Part shown: piece after piece, positions 44,722-58,600 of the stretch
Layout: each line of letters begins with the position of its first letter
Numbering within the stretch: position 1 is the stretch's first letter
Assembly (NCBI GenBank): GCA_012931725.1
Contig: CM022949.1
Location: 13,187,272 to 13,251,271 of the forward strand
Length of the DNA stretch: 64,000 nucleotides
Direction: 5' to 3'
Source: Litsea cubeba
Lineage: Eukaryota > Streptophyta > Magnoliopsida > Laurales > Lauraceae
Position numbers and translations under genes: made by a program
Notes under the pieces: model-generated
What the model was told of the DNA's origin: nothing
Database searches by the model: none
What the model saw: only the letters and a program-made list of their open reading frames with translations

Positions 44722-47310
44722 ATTCCTTTGTTGTTTGCTATTCAGTGATCAGCCTCATTCTCAGCAAAGGCCAGAGTTTATTTACTTCTTGGGCTCAGGA
44801 CTTCTATCAGCATCCTTTGTTTTGACTTTTGAGCCCAAAGGGTTGATTTCGAAACCACTGTTTTAGACAATGTATTAATCAAAGCCCAAAACTATATGCA
44901 TTTCTCTGGATGTATCGGCCGTTGTTGATCTCTTTTGCATATTAAAAAGGTTTAAAGATTGTGAAACTCAACTTTTAATAACTTTTTAGCTAGAGATTTT
45001 TAGATGTAAATGAAACAAGAAAATAGAATATAGAAGTGGTGATAAAAGTAGTTTCACAATAATGGATTTCATACTGAACGCATGAGAAATTGATATCGGT
45101 CAAGACCAAGCTTGTATATATTGGGTGCTTCAACTTGATTTCTGCTTAGTAAGTGGTCATTAGAATTTAGAATAACTTCCTAAATTGCTGTCTCTATGTT
45201 GATATATATATATATTTATATGAGAGATATCTCTCACCTTATATATATAATATATATATATACTCCCGTGCGCACACACATTTGATCCTCTTTATAATGA
45301 AGCTCCACTTATGCCTTGTAACGTGTCTTGGTAAAAATAGTTGTAGGGTGAAGTGAAGATTGAAGAGAATAAAATATTAGGTGGTTTAATCATAGTGTGA
45401 TGAAAATTTATTTTTAGTGGCTTGATAATGAATTTCTTTGACTTTTTGGGTCAAAAGTAAATGAATTTTTGTCTTTTAGTGGCTTAAAAACATTGCTTTT
45501 TTACTTTTATTTGAAAATGAAGATGGAAATTAAGAATTTTTGAGCTTTTGAAATGACCCCTAGTTTTTTCTTACCCGGCGAAATGATACTTTATTTCACT
45601 TCACCTTATTAGTGAAGTGGCCAAACAAACTCAGGGCCCGTTTAACAATTTATTAAGTTAGTAAAAATAATATATGTAAAGCCTCCATTTTTCATACAAG
45701 GGGTCACATCAAAAGTACACATATTTTAAATTTCTTTTTTCTTTTTTTTAAAGTAAAAAAAAACAACGTCCTTGCTCCACTAAATGACAAAAAAAAAAAA
45801 ACACTAACTTTTTACACAAAAATAAAAAAAAAAACTTCCGACCAATCCACTAAAGATAAAATACCATCATAATCCCTTTATATTTTATTCACTCGTGATT
45901 TAATGCTTTACATCAGTTTTACTTTAATAGTAAATTGCCAAAGTGGCTCTAAAGAGCTGTTTGTGCAAGCACATTCCGCAGAAAGTTAGATGAAAATGGC
46001 CCCTAAAGATCTGGATCTCCGCTTCGTGTTGTTTAAAGTTCTTTCTTACATTGTTGAAAAGCTATCTTTTTGCCTGATTTTCTGTTAATAAAACGAGAAG
46101 GTGATTCATCTTCCATGGCGCATGCACAAACATAATTTAGAAAGTAAAAGTTGGATGTCTCGGGATTTATGTGGTAAAGTCTAGGCTCGTTTGTGCTGAG
46201 GAAACTTTCCGCGGAAAAAGATACGACAAACATAATCAAGTCATTTGGTGTAGCGCCCGTTTCCACAGTTTCAGAAATTTCCAGCGTGTCTTGAGTGTCC
46301 CTTTTCCCCTCAAAGTGACGATCCACCTTTCCCATTGAGAAGAAAGTGCTGCAAAATAGGAAAGATAGGTTTTCTCTTCCAACTCAACACAAACGCTCCA
46401 TAGAATAAAACCTCGTTTCATTTCCCACATTTTTTTTTCGTTAGTTGTTGTCAAAATATGTGATTTGACTTCTTTTTATTCTAATCATATAATTCAATCA
46501 CGATTAGGTTGGCAATAATGCAAAGAGATTTTTATTAATAATAACAAAGTGGGCCAGTGATTTTGATTAATATAGGTTGAAAATCCCCATGATGAATTTG
46601 AAAGCATAGCAACGGCCTCGGAGACCATGCAACGGAATGACCGGTACAGGAGAGAGAGAGACTGTACGGAAATCCAAGTTCTAAAAAGAGAACCCTATAG
46701 ATTTAGGTCTCGCTCTTGTAGAGGGCCTACGGCTTGCTATAACTTTTTACAGCATCCCAAAAACATTTACAACGTTCGGTTGCATTTCAATTTGAAATGC
46801 AACCAACTCATGTGGACTCTACCCTGATGACCGACCCTCTACTGTGTAATTAATAAGTGGGGTGGAGAATTATTTTGATTTTTCACTTGAGGAATAAGGA
46901 TCCATGCCTTGACATGTTTGCATATATTGTTGGAATACCATTTTAACTAACTTTTTCTTTTTCCACAGAAAAAAGAATCCCAACACATGCAAAAAGCTTT
47001 TTTTATTAAATTATAAAATTATAAAAAAAACTAAATTAGTTAATTAATATCTTTTCTCACAAAAAAAAGTGAATACACCAACATAGATTTTACTACAGTG
47101 TACAAAATAATTTATGCAATCCTCACATTTTTAGAGAAAAATTGGCCAGCACCAGTGCCAACACCACTCAACCACAAGTGTGTTTCTTTCGGTTGTTGTG
47201 TGTAATATTTTTTTATAAAAGCAAAAAAATATTAAAAGTTGAAACTAAGAGGGTTAGACATATTCTCTTGTGAAACAAGACTTTGCAAGAATCAAAGTTC
47301 CTTAATTGCA
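44722..47310. other. AT-rich intergenic sequence, no gene seen
   Basis: Contains TA microsatellite around 45201-45262 with a GAGAGATATCTCTC palindrome, and a near-perfect 25-bp palindrome at 46777-46802 (GTTGCATTTCAA / TTGAAATGCAAC). Short frames show no recognisable domain. Confidence 0.55.
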
Positions 47311-47319
47311 CAAAAAGTT

Positions 47320-47705
47320 GAGAAAATTACACTTTACCACCATCAACTATCGCCCTTTTTCACTTTACCCCCTAAACTTTAAAAAATATCAATTGACCCC
47401 CTAAACTAATCCAATTGCACGGCCATTACCCCCTGAGGCTAAAATCGAGTTAAAATAGATGAAATAGAGCAACACGTGACACACACTTTATCCCCTAAAC
47501 TTTAAAAGTATCAATTAACCCCCTAAACTAATCCAATTGCGTGTCACATGTTGCTCTATTCCGTCTATTTTAACTCGATTTTGGCCTCAGGGAGTAACTG
47601 TAGTGCAATTGGATTAGTTTAGGGGGTCAATTGATATTTTTTAAAATTTAGGGGGTAAAGTGAAAAAGGTGTGATAGTTTAAGGTGGTAAAGTGTAATTT
47701 TCCCC
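47320..47705. mobile_element. Mutator-like MITE, 386 bp, 9-bp TSD
   Basis: A perfect duplication CAAAAAGTT lies at 47311-47319 and 47706-47714. Long inverted arms (GAAAATTACACTTTACCACC at the left; its complement at the right) carry repeated TTACCCCCTAAAC words. No coding capacity. Confidence 0.9.
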
Positions 47706-47842
47706 CAAAAAGTTCTAAGAGGGACTTGAGAGCTCTAATTATAAGCTCTTACTTAGTGATTTATAGATTATTCAAAGCGTTTGGTAACCCTCTAATTGTA
47801 TTTTCTATCTTCTTCAAAAGAAAAGGACAGATGTGTGTGTGG

Positions 47843-47854
47843 TTTTTTTTTTTT

Positions 47855-47885
<31 letters not shown>

Positions 47886-47892
47886 GGGGGGG
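47843..47892. repeat. Homopolymer T22 followed by G28
   Basis: Twenty-two T then 28 G with no interruption. A pure G28 run is unusual in a genome; it may be real (quadruplex-forming) or a low-complexity sequencing artefact. Confidence 0.9.
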
Positions 47893-48018
47893 TTCATGGC
47901 ATAAATGATGGGTTCTACATTGTAATTTTTAAAATACATACTCCAATCACCACAATTCCTAACGGTGAGCCCCAATTACATCTCAAATAGAAGAAATTTT
48001 CTTAAATCATATCAAATA

Positions 48019-48150
48019 AACTATTATAAGTTAGAACTTAAAATAGAGATAATTATTTTAGACCTTAATCTAACTGGCTATTACTATTATAAGTTAGAAC
48101 TTAAAAATAGAGATATTATTTTAGACCTTAATCTAACTGGCTATTATTAA
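48019..48150. repeat. Tandem duplication of about 67 bp, two copies
   Basis: CTATTATAAGTTAGAACTTA... through ...TCTAACTGGCTATTA occurs at about 48019-48083 and 48085-48148 with one- or two-base length differences. Confidence 0.85.
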
Positions 48151-49490
48151 TTAGACCAAAAGTTTTCAAAGGCCCCTGAGAGTTCAATTTGCTTGTTACG
48201 AATTCAAAAAATGTGCTTGTCTATGTGCAAAAAGCTAAATTTATTAATTGCAAAACAAATTCTAAGAGGCATGTGTTTGTTACGAGTTCCGAAAATATGT
48301 ATCTCCACATGTATATGTGGTAGGAAAGCTATCCATGCTTGGAAATTTTAAAGGTTCAGAGTAACATTTGTCACTATTCAAATATGAAATTCCTCTAAAG
48401 GATCCTTCAAACGAATATGCCTTTTACTGATTAATTTTAGAATTATGGAGGATTATGAATTCTCCAAATGCATTGTCCACTGCAACTTTTTAAATAGTAC
48501 ATTCTTGCAACTATATTGTTGAATTTTGTAGAATTTAAAAAGCCAAATAAGACATTTCAAATTGATATATTTTTAGAATTCTATCAATCGAATAAGAAAT
48601 ATTACACGTTTTGTAAATAACAATTAGTGGCATCACTTTCAAAAACTTCCTAACACATGAGATTCTTGTAAGAAATCTCTTCAAACAACTGTCTCCTAAC
48701 CCTTTACTTGGATTCTAAGATTTTGATAGCTATACATGCAAACATACCAACGGCCTCTTTTTTTTTTTTAAATGCAAATAAATCCCAATTGACTCCTACT
48801 ACAAGAACCAATTGATCTTAGGTGAGCCACATATAAGAAAAATGGATGCATGCCAAGAGAGGTGGTCCAAAAATTTAATTTTGTAATTTCTTCAACTCTT
48901 ACATGAAGCTATTGATGATCAATTCAATTCCTACATTGTCCCAGCCATTGCTTGATTTGAAACTAATTAAACCTGTAGACCAGTATAATATTATTAAATG
49001 ATTTAAACAATTCATTCCTTTCCATATTTGATCGGCGTACATCCAAGTGGGACACACCTCAGAAAGCCCTTTTCTTGTTTTTCCTTTGAGCTCACCCAAT
49101 ATTTTTTCTTGTTACGGCATCCCAAAAGTACTTTGTTAAAGGCATGAAGAGGACCATGGTGGAGACTTGACAGAGAGAGAGAGAGAGGGAGTGGGGGTGG
49201 TACTTGGGACTTAAAAAAAGAAGAAGCTTGCCATAAATGGGTCTCTTTCTTCTTCTTTTTCCTAATTCTCTTCATTCTCACTTTCTCAGCAGCGTCGGCA
49301 GAATCACAGGTGAGCAGAAAAAAAAAAACACATCACAATACCCAGCCCCCAATCCCCATTTCTCCCCCATCAGACTGACTGGATTTCAGCAACTTGTGTT
49401 CTGATTTGTCACCTCTTCCCATTCATTTTCTGGATTGAAGGGGTTTCTGACTCTTTATTATGGCTTAATTTGGAAAGCTCCAACTGCTGT
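48151..49490. other. Upstream region of the MADS-box gene, no other gene seen
   Basis: AT-rich spacer, then a GA microsatellite near 49171-49188 and a CT/TTC-rich leader-like stretch. No TATA box is obvious within 300 bp of the start codon. Confidence 0.5.
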
Positions 49491-49500
49491 TCCCTCTCTT

Positions 49501-49565
49501 TCCCTAAAAACCCACAACTCCCTCTCTTTTCTCTTTCCCTAAAAACCCACAACTCCCTCTCTTTT
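49501..49565 (+). repeat. Duplicated 30-bp block in the MADS-box 5' leader
   Basis: TCCCTAAAAACCCACAACTC and following bases occur at 49501-49530 and again at 49536-49565, a period of 35. The block is CT-rich and lies about 100-160 bp before the start codon, so probably in the 5' UTR. Confidence 0.85.
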
Positions 49566-49662
49566 TTGCACGTACCTTTTACTTTCCTTTTTCTGAATGG
49601 ATTTTGGTGTTTGGGTTGCATTTGTTTGGAGATGAAGAGGGAAGTAGTGGAAGAGATTGAGA

Positions 49663-52600
49663 ATGGCGAGAGAGAAGATTCAGATAAGAAAGATCCACAA
49701 CACGACAGCAAGGCAGGTGACTTTCTCCAAAAGGAGAAGAGGGCTTTTCAAGAAAGCAGAAGAGCTTTCCATTCTCTGTGATGCTGAGGTTGGTGTCATC
49801 ATCTTCTCCGCCACTGGAAAGCTCCTCGAGTATTCCAGCTCCAGGTATATATATATATATATTCATTTCATCACTCTCTCTCACACACACTTCTCCTTTC
49901 TTCTGTAGAATGTAGCTAGATAGATACATGTAGCTCTGGTTCTTTTGTTTTGATGTTTCAGAAGAGAGAGAGAGAGAGAGGGGGGGGGGGATTTGTTTGT
50001 AGAGCTGATGATGATGGGTAGAACTGATGATGATGGATGTGAAATAAAATAGCAAAAGGGAGCAGGTCGCAAGTTTGTGCCGCAAAGTCTAGCGACTTGC
50101 GTACAAACGTTGGATCCATCGGGTTTTATCTTATGGTTGCGTTATCGAGGTTGCATCATCTTCTTGGATTGATCACCATTACTTGTGTTTTTGCTCTTGA
50201 TTTAGCTGAAAACAGTAGCAGGTCGGTAGACGTTTGATGCTCTATGATAGAAAATCTATGGTTCTTAGATTCTATTCTTAAGCAAACTTTTACAAGAGTT
50301 TCAAACAATTTTAGTCAACACCTTTAGTTCTTTTCCTTTATGATTTTTTGTTTGTGTGCTTATCCTCCTCTAATGCCATGATGAAGATGGATTTAGTTCC
50401 TGTACTTTGGGATTTTAGGAGCTCACCCAGCGGCTGATGTTATGATCTCAACGTGGGGTTCTCTATAGTTGGGAATTTGTAGTAGTTTGCATTACTGTTT
50501 TGATTCTTCATGTATGTGGTAGTTGTCTTCTCCTTCTTTGGATAAGCAACTTGTTGCGTCTTTAATTTCTTCTTGATAGGAGGAAAAACCGTGGGGGTGG
50601 GGTGCAGTGCAACTTTCGTGGGTTAGTAGTTAGTTATTCAACAAATCATGTTAGTAGTTGTAACACCTCTTTTGTGACTAGAGATCTTGGCTCTTTTGTA
50701 GTTGTCACGGCCACGTTTTAATCTAAATCTTGATTTTATTACTAGCTTGATTCACCTTGATGCTATGAGGCAACGACTTGCTGTTTTTAAATTAATCTTG
50801 GTATTCTTTAATTAATTGAATAAGAAAAACTGAAATTGTGTGGGTGTATGCCCATATAACATATTCAAAATTGAACATTAATTTCATCTCATGGATAGTA
50901 TGATAGTATCCATATCGCATCTTTAGATCAAGGTGCACGGCTGGGATCTCTCCCACTCTTGAAATAAAGCATCCTCGGTTCAGATAACTCCGAAGTTCCT
51001 ACGGGATATGGGGCTTTATGGCTTTAAAATGCGTTCATGTTGACTTAAGATGGTGTTAAACTTATAAGCTTATAGTCAAGACTAGGATATTTCCGATGTG
51101 GAAGTTGGTGTAGTCTAAGCCCCTTGGGAGACAAACAAGCTAGCAAGTAAGACGAGCAAGCCCAATCAGTTGAGATCTCACACTATGTATTAAACATTTT
51201 AACAAATTCTATTTGCTGCTAATAAACTGCATTGATGTACTGGTTGAACCTTTGGAAAGATGGAAGCACAATCTTGATAAGTTAGAGCGTAGTTACCTAG
51301 TTTATTCTATGTTTTGTATAAATAACTACTTGATTTGCTCAAGGTTTTGATGTGATCAAAATATCTCAAACTATAGGTTGACTTCATTTGGAACATAATC
51401 TCTCTCTCAAATAACAATTCTAACTTTCATTCGTAGTTGTCAATGTGTGTCTGTCTTCTTTTTTTTCTCATCTCAATATGTTTTTAAAAATAATGCCTTT
51501 ATTTACTGGGTAGTTTTACTTCTGAAAGAACATATGGAAAGTATGAGTAAATTGTATAGACCGTTACTTTGAGTATAAGCTTTGGTGGGAACATGCAAGG
51601 CCACAGCCACGAGACCAACTAGCATCAACCTAGATTGACATAAGTCCGGGACTCCCGCATTTTGTATGGTCCATCTGGTTGAATTCAACTTTGAAATAGG
51701 AAGGGATGGTGAAGAGTTTCATATGGACAAGGCATGGCACAAATAGCATGAGTTGGTATTAGCCCTGCTTGATTTTAAGGCTTCAAGATTTTATGGCTGT
51801 TTGAGTTGAGCACTTTACATATCCAATTCAAAGGTGGATAACGAATCTTCTTTGTCAGATTTGAGGGTGTGCCAACTCATGGGGATTGGAAGATTGATCA
51901 TATCAGGATCCCATTGTTAAAAATAGAAACCTGTGTACAAAATTTGATCATTGATATCTGCCCATATACAAGATTTCCTTATGCTAAGAGATGCTTCTCT
52001 ACCACTTGCAGAAGAGGTAACTTTTCTAATGATGAATCCAACCTCCTCTCACTCGAGTGCAACACCCAATGACACTTACCCTAATTTGACACGAATTTGA
52101 ATTATACTCTATTGAATTACTTCCATAAAAAATGTTATAACATAAGTAACCACTAACTTTAAGGTCCTTAAACTACATCTATAATGAGACTTTTCATCAC
52201 ACTACCCTCCCATGGCCACGGCTGAAGAGGTATCTCAACAGAATGCATCCCATATAGGATGCTGACCATAGATTGCGCCTACATTTAATTTAAAAAAATA
52301 AAATAAAATCACCCACTTCATATGAAGCCTACTTGGATGCTTGATAACCAAGGGAGAAGGGTGATACGTAGATTTAGATATGGATAGGGTTGGGTCCAAT
52401 TATATCATTCGATTCATATGGTTTTAAACTTCCATCAAAATAAATTTAATATTTAATTTAATGGCCTCAAAGTTTAATTGTGTTATATAGTGCAAATTCT
52501 TGTGATGTATCCCATGGATGCATACAAATCAAAATATAAATAAGGACTAAAACTTTGGGAATATTTTCATGGAAAAGTAAAAGAAATCTCTTTCTATAAA

Positions 52601-55600
52601 TAATGAGATTTCTTTGCAGAATCTTAAGTTTTTAGGGCTAGTTTTTTTATGGCTTAAACTGCAGGCAAAGATAATTTATAAAAAGTGCATGTTACATTTA
52701 TCACGGAAGGAAGAGAGAACTTAAGAAAAGAAGAGCTGATATTCCGAAACTGTTTGAAAGATGTGATAGTGTTTCATTTTGGCTAGTGTGGCATACATCA
52801 GTTCATTTTTATTGTTTTCACTTCTCTTCTTGTGAATAAAGGTTGCACAGTGGGCTTCATTATTATAGTCATGGTTTTAAATAGCGGCGGCATTATTAGT
52901 CGTAGTAGTTGAGGTCTCTGCGCTATTTTGAAAATAGCAATAGCGGTGCTATGGCCTAAAACCAAATAGAGCCAAGTAGTTTTCATTTATAACACTGCTT
53001 TTCATATTTCTTCTCCTTAATAGCCTTTCCTATAGTTGTCTCTGCCCTTGTATGATTCCAAATTACAAAAAAAAAAAAAATAAAAAAAATACAAGATTGG
53101 ATGCTAGAGAAGATTCAATTTTTTTTAGCCGCCACGTAGTGTTTTGACCGGTATTCCCTATGTCCGCCGCAACCGCTATTTTTATCATTGATTACAGTTA
53201 ATATGCCAATTGGATAAAGAAAATCAATGAGAATATAAAGTGTTTTTGAGGTTTTTTTTTTTTTTTTCTTCAAGTCCAGAGCTTAATAGTTTTATGTTAA
53301 ACTGAACCGAAATGATGAACATTTTCTACAGTGGATATGTATGACTAGATTATGAGTATGATGAAGTTTTCTACACAGTAGCATAAGAGGAATAGTTTAA
53401 TGATGATTAAAGCTTGACTTAATTTGAGAGTATTCTGCACTACTGAAATTTGCAACTTTGTAGAAAGATGAGACCATAATGCATTGAACTTTATAACCAG
53501 ATCTCACCAGGTTCAGATGAACCCGGCAAAATCCACCCATACAAGAACCATGCCCGAGACTGGGCCATGGCCACCTGCTGCAGGACAGATCATTGGTCGG
53601 CCAGTTCATTGGAACCAACCCATAAGGCCCAAGAGTCCAACCAAGTTTACAAATGGAATTTAATTGATTAGAAAAACTTATTATGATTTGGTTTCTTTAG
53701 GAGATTTAAAGATTCGAACCGTCAATTTATATTTATGTCATGAGAAGCAACCCATTGACAATATTAGGTTGGTGTTCTTTTCTCCTATATTTCTCACGGA
53801 ATTGGAGCACAACCAAGAAGGTGAGTATTCTTAGTTGGGGGAACACTTCCTTCTACATGTAGGCTTGTTTTCATATGATAACCATCCTTTTTTAAGTGGT
53901 CCTTGTGGTATCCAACAAAAGAGTTTAATTTGTTCTTTGTCGAATTCAACATGCTATATATTTGTTAAACTACTGCTATTGTAAGGGGTCTACAGAGTGA
54001 GAATTGTAGGCTAAGATTAAGTAAATGCAATCTTTCTATTTGATGATGATGTATATGTGACCTATTTTAGGATTTATCAATTAATTGACCTCAATGTTAC
54101 CTCTTGTATGCTTATTGGATACTACTGATTGTTCGATAAATTGGATACTTCTTTCAGCATCTATCTACACCATTGCCATATTATAATATTTGTTAAGTAT
54201 GTCCTTACCCAGTTTTTCTTCTTTTCTTTTGCTTTTGAAGCATAAATGAGATTATAGAAAGGCGTAAAATGCACTCTAAGAATCTTCCAGAAGTCGAACA
54301 ACCGTCTCTCGAGTTGCAAGTAAGCTTCTTATTTTATGGTGTAGTTACTACATTCTTCTATCTGTGCATGGCTTGGTCCTTTCATCTAAGGAAACTGAAA
54401 AGAAAATCAAGTTGCAATGTGACATTGTTAGAGCCCTTTCGTTGTAGCTTGCTTCGACAATTCAGTTGTGAAGTCAGTTTTGGTCTCAAGCAGTAAATTG
54501 ACTTCATTATGTGAAAGGATGAGTTGTTAACATTACTGCTACATAATTGCATAACTAATAGAGGAATTAATGGGGGAGAATGTTCTGCTACAAGCAGACT
54601 GCATATAGCTTATATGCAGTCTAGCTCATGGGGTCTACTTGGATGCAAATTTATGTATGAAAGAAGGGTTGATGGGAAGGTCTCTTCATGGATAAGGGGG
54701 ATCAGAAAAATAAGCCCCACCAGGTTATCCTAAACCTTTATTTAACACCCTTAAAGTTTAATTGCATCGTAACCGTAAATTTTCTTAAGATCAATCCAAA
54801 CAATGAGTGAATGTTTAGTTGAGCGTAAAATTGGGCCTGATGCAAGATCATGGGATGAAAAGATGATGGGTTCCATGGACTCAAGTAGGCCCCATATTGC
54901 TGGATTACACTTGTGGTTGCTCGTGGGAGAACGTTTCCCCTTAAAAACTTATTATTCTCCCACTATGTAGCATTTCCCAAAAATATTGTTTCCATCGGGC
55001 AATGCCAGCTGTGTTATGACTAGTGAGAAATCAAGCTACAAAGTAGTATGTTGGAGCTTCTTCCTTCTCTTTTTAAATTTATTATATTTCTAAACAGTGG
55101 GTGTGATTTTTTTAATAAAATAAAGCAACCAAAAATGATAGAATATATCTTGACTCAAGAAAAGAAAAAAGATAGCTACAAGACAGATCAGTTAAAAGGA
55201 TTTTCTTCCTTCTCTTTTTTAATTTATTATTTTTCTGAATAGTGAGGGGTTTGTCTTAATAAAATAAAGCAGACTAAAAAAACAACAAAAAATTGATAGT
55301 TAGGAGATATCCTACTCAAGAAAGAATAAAAAGATAGCTGAAAGAAAAATCAATTAAGGATTTGTTTGGTGATTTTTTTTCTTTTTCTTTTTTTGACTGT
55401 TTACGCTTGCACATTTGTTAACGATGGTGTATAAATAGACGAGGGATGTTGCATAGCTAAGCTTCCCATGGAGGTGATTGATGTTCTTAAGCTGATTAGC
55501 AAGTCATAGGCAATATGAGGTTTAGACTCCAATATGTGCAATCAACGAACATATATAACGGCTGCCAATTGATCCGAGTAAGATGATTAGAACTACTGAT

Positions 55601-58600
55601 TTCTCTGAGCATTGTCCATATTCTTAACTTTCCATTTGATGACCATCATTGGACTTGAGATTTGCCTAAGCAGAGTGCATGTTGCTACTTTTCTCTGACT
55701 CTCCATCCACACTGGATAATCTTGGTTAGCATGGTTTTGTTATTGGAAGACACATTTTGTTATTCCATTACTTGGATAGTGATAAAGAAGAACAGAAAGA
55801 AAATCGACAACTTGGATGAGAACTAAAAAAAAAAAAAAAGAAACTGTGGCATTCGAGTGAGACAATCATTCCAAGTTAAATTATTGGACGTTCTGTTCAT
55901 TAGTAACCATAAAAGGCGACTTTATGCACTAAATTTAACTGTACTTGGGTCTTGAACCCCCAAATTTGTATCCTTTCATTGGATTTTTTGTTGGAAGGCA
56001 AATATATATCATTGGATAAAAAATATGGGAGCAAAATATATGGTGCAGTGAATGATATCAACTGATATTATACTAATTTTTTTTTTTCGCAATATCATGC
56101 TATTTTGTAGCTAGAGAATAGTCACCGTACCATGTTGAGCAAACAGGTAGCAGAAAAAAGCCAACTGCTCAGGTATTGGAGTTCTCTTGATCCAGTGACA
56201 GTTAAATATATGCATGCAAGTTAGATGTGTTCCCAAAGTTTTTTCCATCTATTGCAGGCAGATGAGGGGAGAAGACCTACAAGGATTGACTCTGGAGGAG
56301 TTGCAGAAGCTAGAGAAAACCCTTGAAGCAGGACTAAGTCGTGTGTTAGAGACAAAGGTTGGCTTACATTCCTCTGTGCATGTCATTTAATAATGTACAT
56401 AATAAATGATATTTGTTTTCATTGGGTTTGTTCAGGGTGATCAAATTGTGAAAGAGATCAATGGTCTACAAATGAAGGTTAAGAGACTTACTTTTCAACT
56501 TGTTCCGAATACCACTATTAGACTGGATTATTGTTACAAAACAGTTTTTTATTTATTATTTATTATTTATTATTTATTATTTATAGTATTGCTTTGTAGT
56601 TTGTACTACATTCTTACGAATTGCAATTGATTTATTTATTTTACGGCTGGTTCATTTGCATACTAAAATTGAAGAAATAATGGTAAAGGTCTACAGGTGG
56701 TCATCAGATTTTCTCCGTTTTGGTGGAAAATAAATATTGAACCATCGCCTCTAATAAATCAAATCCTAGAAAAGTTAGGGCCTGATCTATATCTCCACGC
56801 TATATCCTTCACTTCTTGGCTCTTTAATATTCCTTGTTGGAAAACCATTTTACCACGAGTTCCTCCAAATTCAAATCCATACAAACAAAAGGCCTTCAAA
56901 TGGCAGCTTTGATTAATCAGCCATATTCTAGTTTTTAAGGCAGTTGACAGGGAAACTACAATTGGCAGAATGCATCTTTTGGGTAAATTTCGAATCAGTA
57001 AAAATCTTTGTATTTGGGACTACTTTTTATATTTGAGATTCTTGTATGTCTCAAATATCAAAATCACAGTTTCCAGCAAATATTAGTCAACATAATGACA
57101 TGATGATTGAACAAAAATTTTTTTTTTTCTTTCTGTTGACAACGAACTTGGAACATGTAATACCTGACATTAACTCGGCACAAATTCTGAATGCATGTCT
57201 AAACAATATCAATTATCATTTATGAAAGGCACAAGAAGCTCTTTTACATCAAAAGAAGAGACTATCAAATGTCTTAGAAGGAAAAGATGCTGAAACAAAT
57301 GAGGTAGATTTGGGTCGAAAATTTTAAACTTGTGCTTTCAATTTTTCTCCAATTGTGTGCAGGGAGTTAACTGATGGAGGAGAACTTACGTCTAAGACAA
57401 CAAGTGAGTGCTCCCATCTTTACTTTTGCTGCCTACTCTAGTTGTCGTCGTCGTCGTCTTCTCTTTTCCTATTTATTAGGACGTCCCTGTCTTATGGTGC
57501 AGATAATGGAAATGTCTAGAGGTGATAAGCAGATTGTTGTTGATATTGAGCCCACCTCATATGAAGATGGGCAGTCATCCGAGTCCGTGACAAATGGGTG
57601 CAACTCAACGGGTCCTCAAGAGCATGATGACAGTTCTGATACATCTCTCAAGTTAGGGTGAGCTGATTAATACACTTTCCTTTTAATAAAAATGCGTAGG
57701 CATGTCATAATTAAGCGCAAAGTTAAGGATACTGCAGTGAGCTCCACCAGCAGTCATGCTGTGGACTTCACACCGATCACCTATTTGTAGGGGTTTTTTC
57801 ATAGCAGATTCCAGGGATGGAAATTGAAGTTCCACCTTTCCCGGAATTTGCATTGTTTATGAGGAAATCCTGCTCTTGCAGCAACTGGAATTTGCCAAGG
57901 TGCTCTTAAATCTCAATTCATCCATACTTTCAAGTATTCGACAGGTTCACTCTCTTGTTTCTCATTTTCTAATGTTCTGAGTCTCTTTCTATTCATGGCG
58001 GGGTTTCTCCATTTGGGTGTACTATTATTTTCCCTTTAACTTTGCTTTGTCCTCTATCAACTGCCCTGTAATATGATAAGATGACCAAATTCTTTCTAAC
58101 CAAATTCTTTCCAACAATTATTTGCTGCCTCCACTAGGGATTTAGGAACAATATAACATCTTGCACATGCTGAGTTCAAAAGATATAGCTTGTTGAATCA
58201 ATGTTCCATTATTCGGACACTGGCCCATGAGACACATTTTCTTAGAAAGCTTTCTTGCTTCTGGTTATTTCTTCTTCTTCAAAACATATACAGGGTTTAA
58301 TAAGTGTTTTGGTGGTTGAATTTTAAAATCAGTTGTTTATAAACGTTATTCCGTGTATTATTTACATAAGTTGGTCCATTGGCCATTGGATTTGTCTTTT
58401 CACTTGGCTTTGGGCTTGACTACAAGGTTGGCCTGCAACTGGGGTACCGAATCAAGGAGAGTATCCTCTGCCAGCAATTTATAATCCTTTCTTGGATCCC
58501 TTGAAAGGTCGGTTTCACATTAATCCCTCCACCAGTAGTACATACCAGCCAAAAATAAAAAAAATAACAAAAAAAATTGATCAATCCCTGCGCAGGGATC

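Noticed and set aside
47684..47990. Gly/Phe-run peptides across the T22-G28 tract
   Set aside because: Homopolymer translation only.
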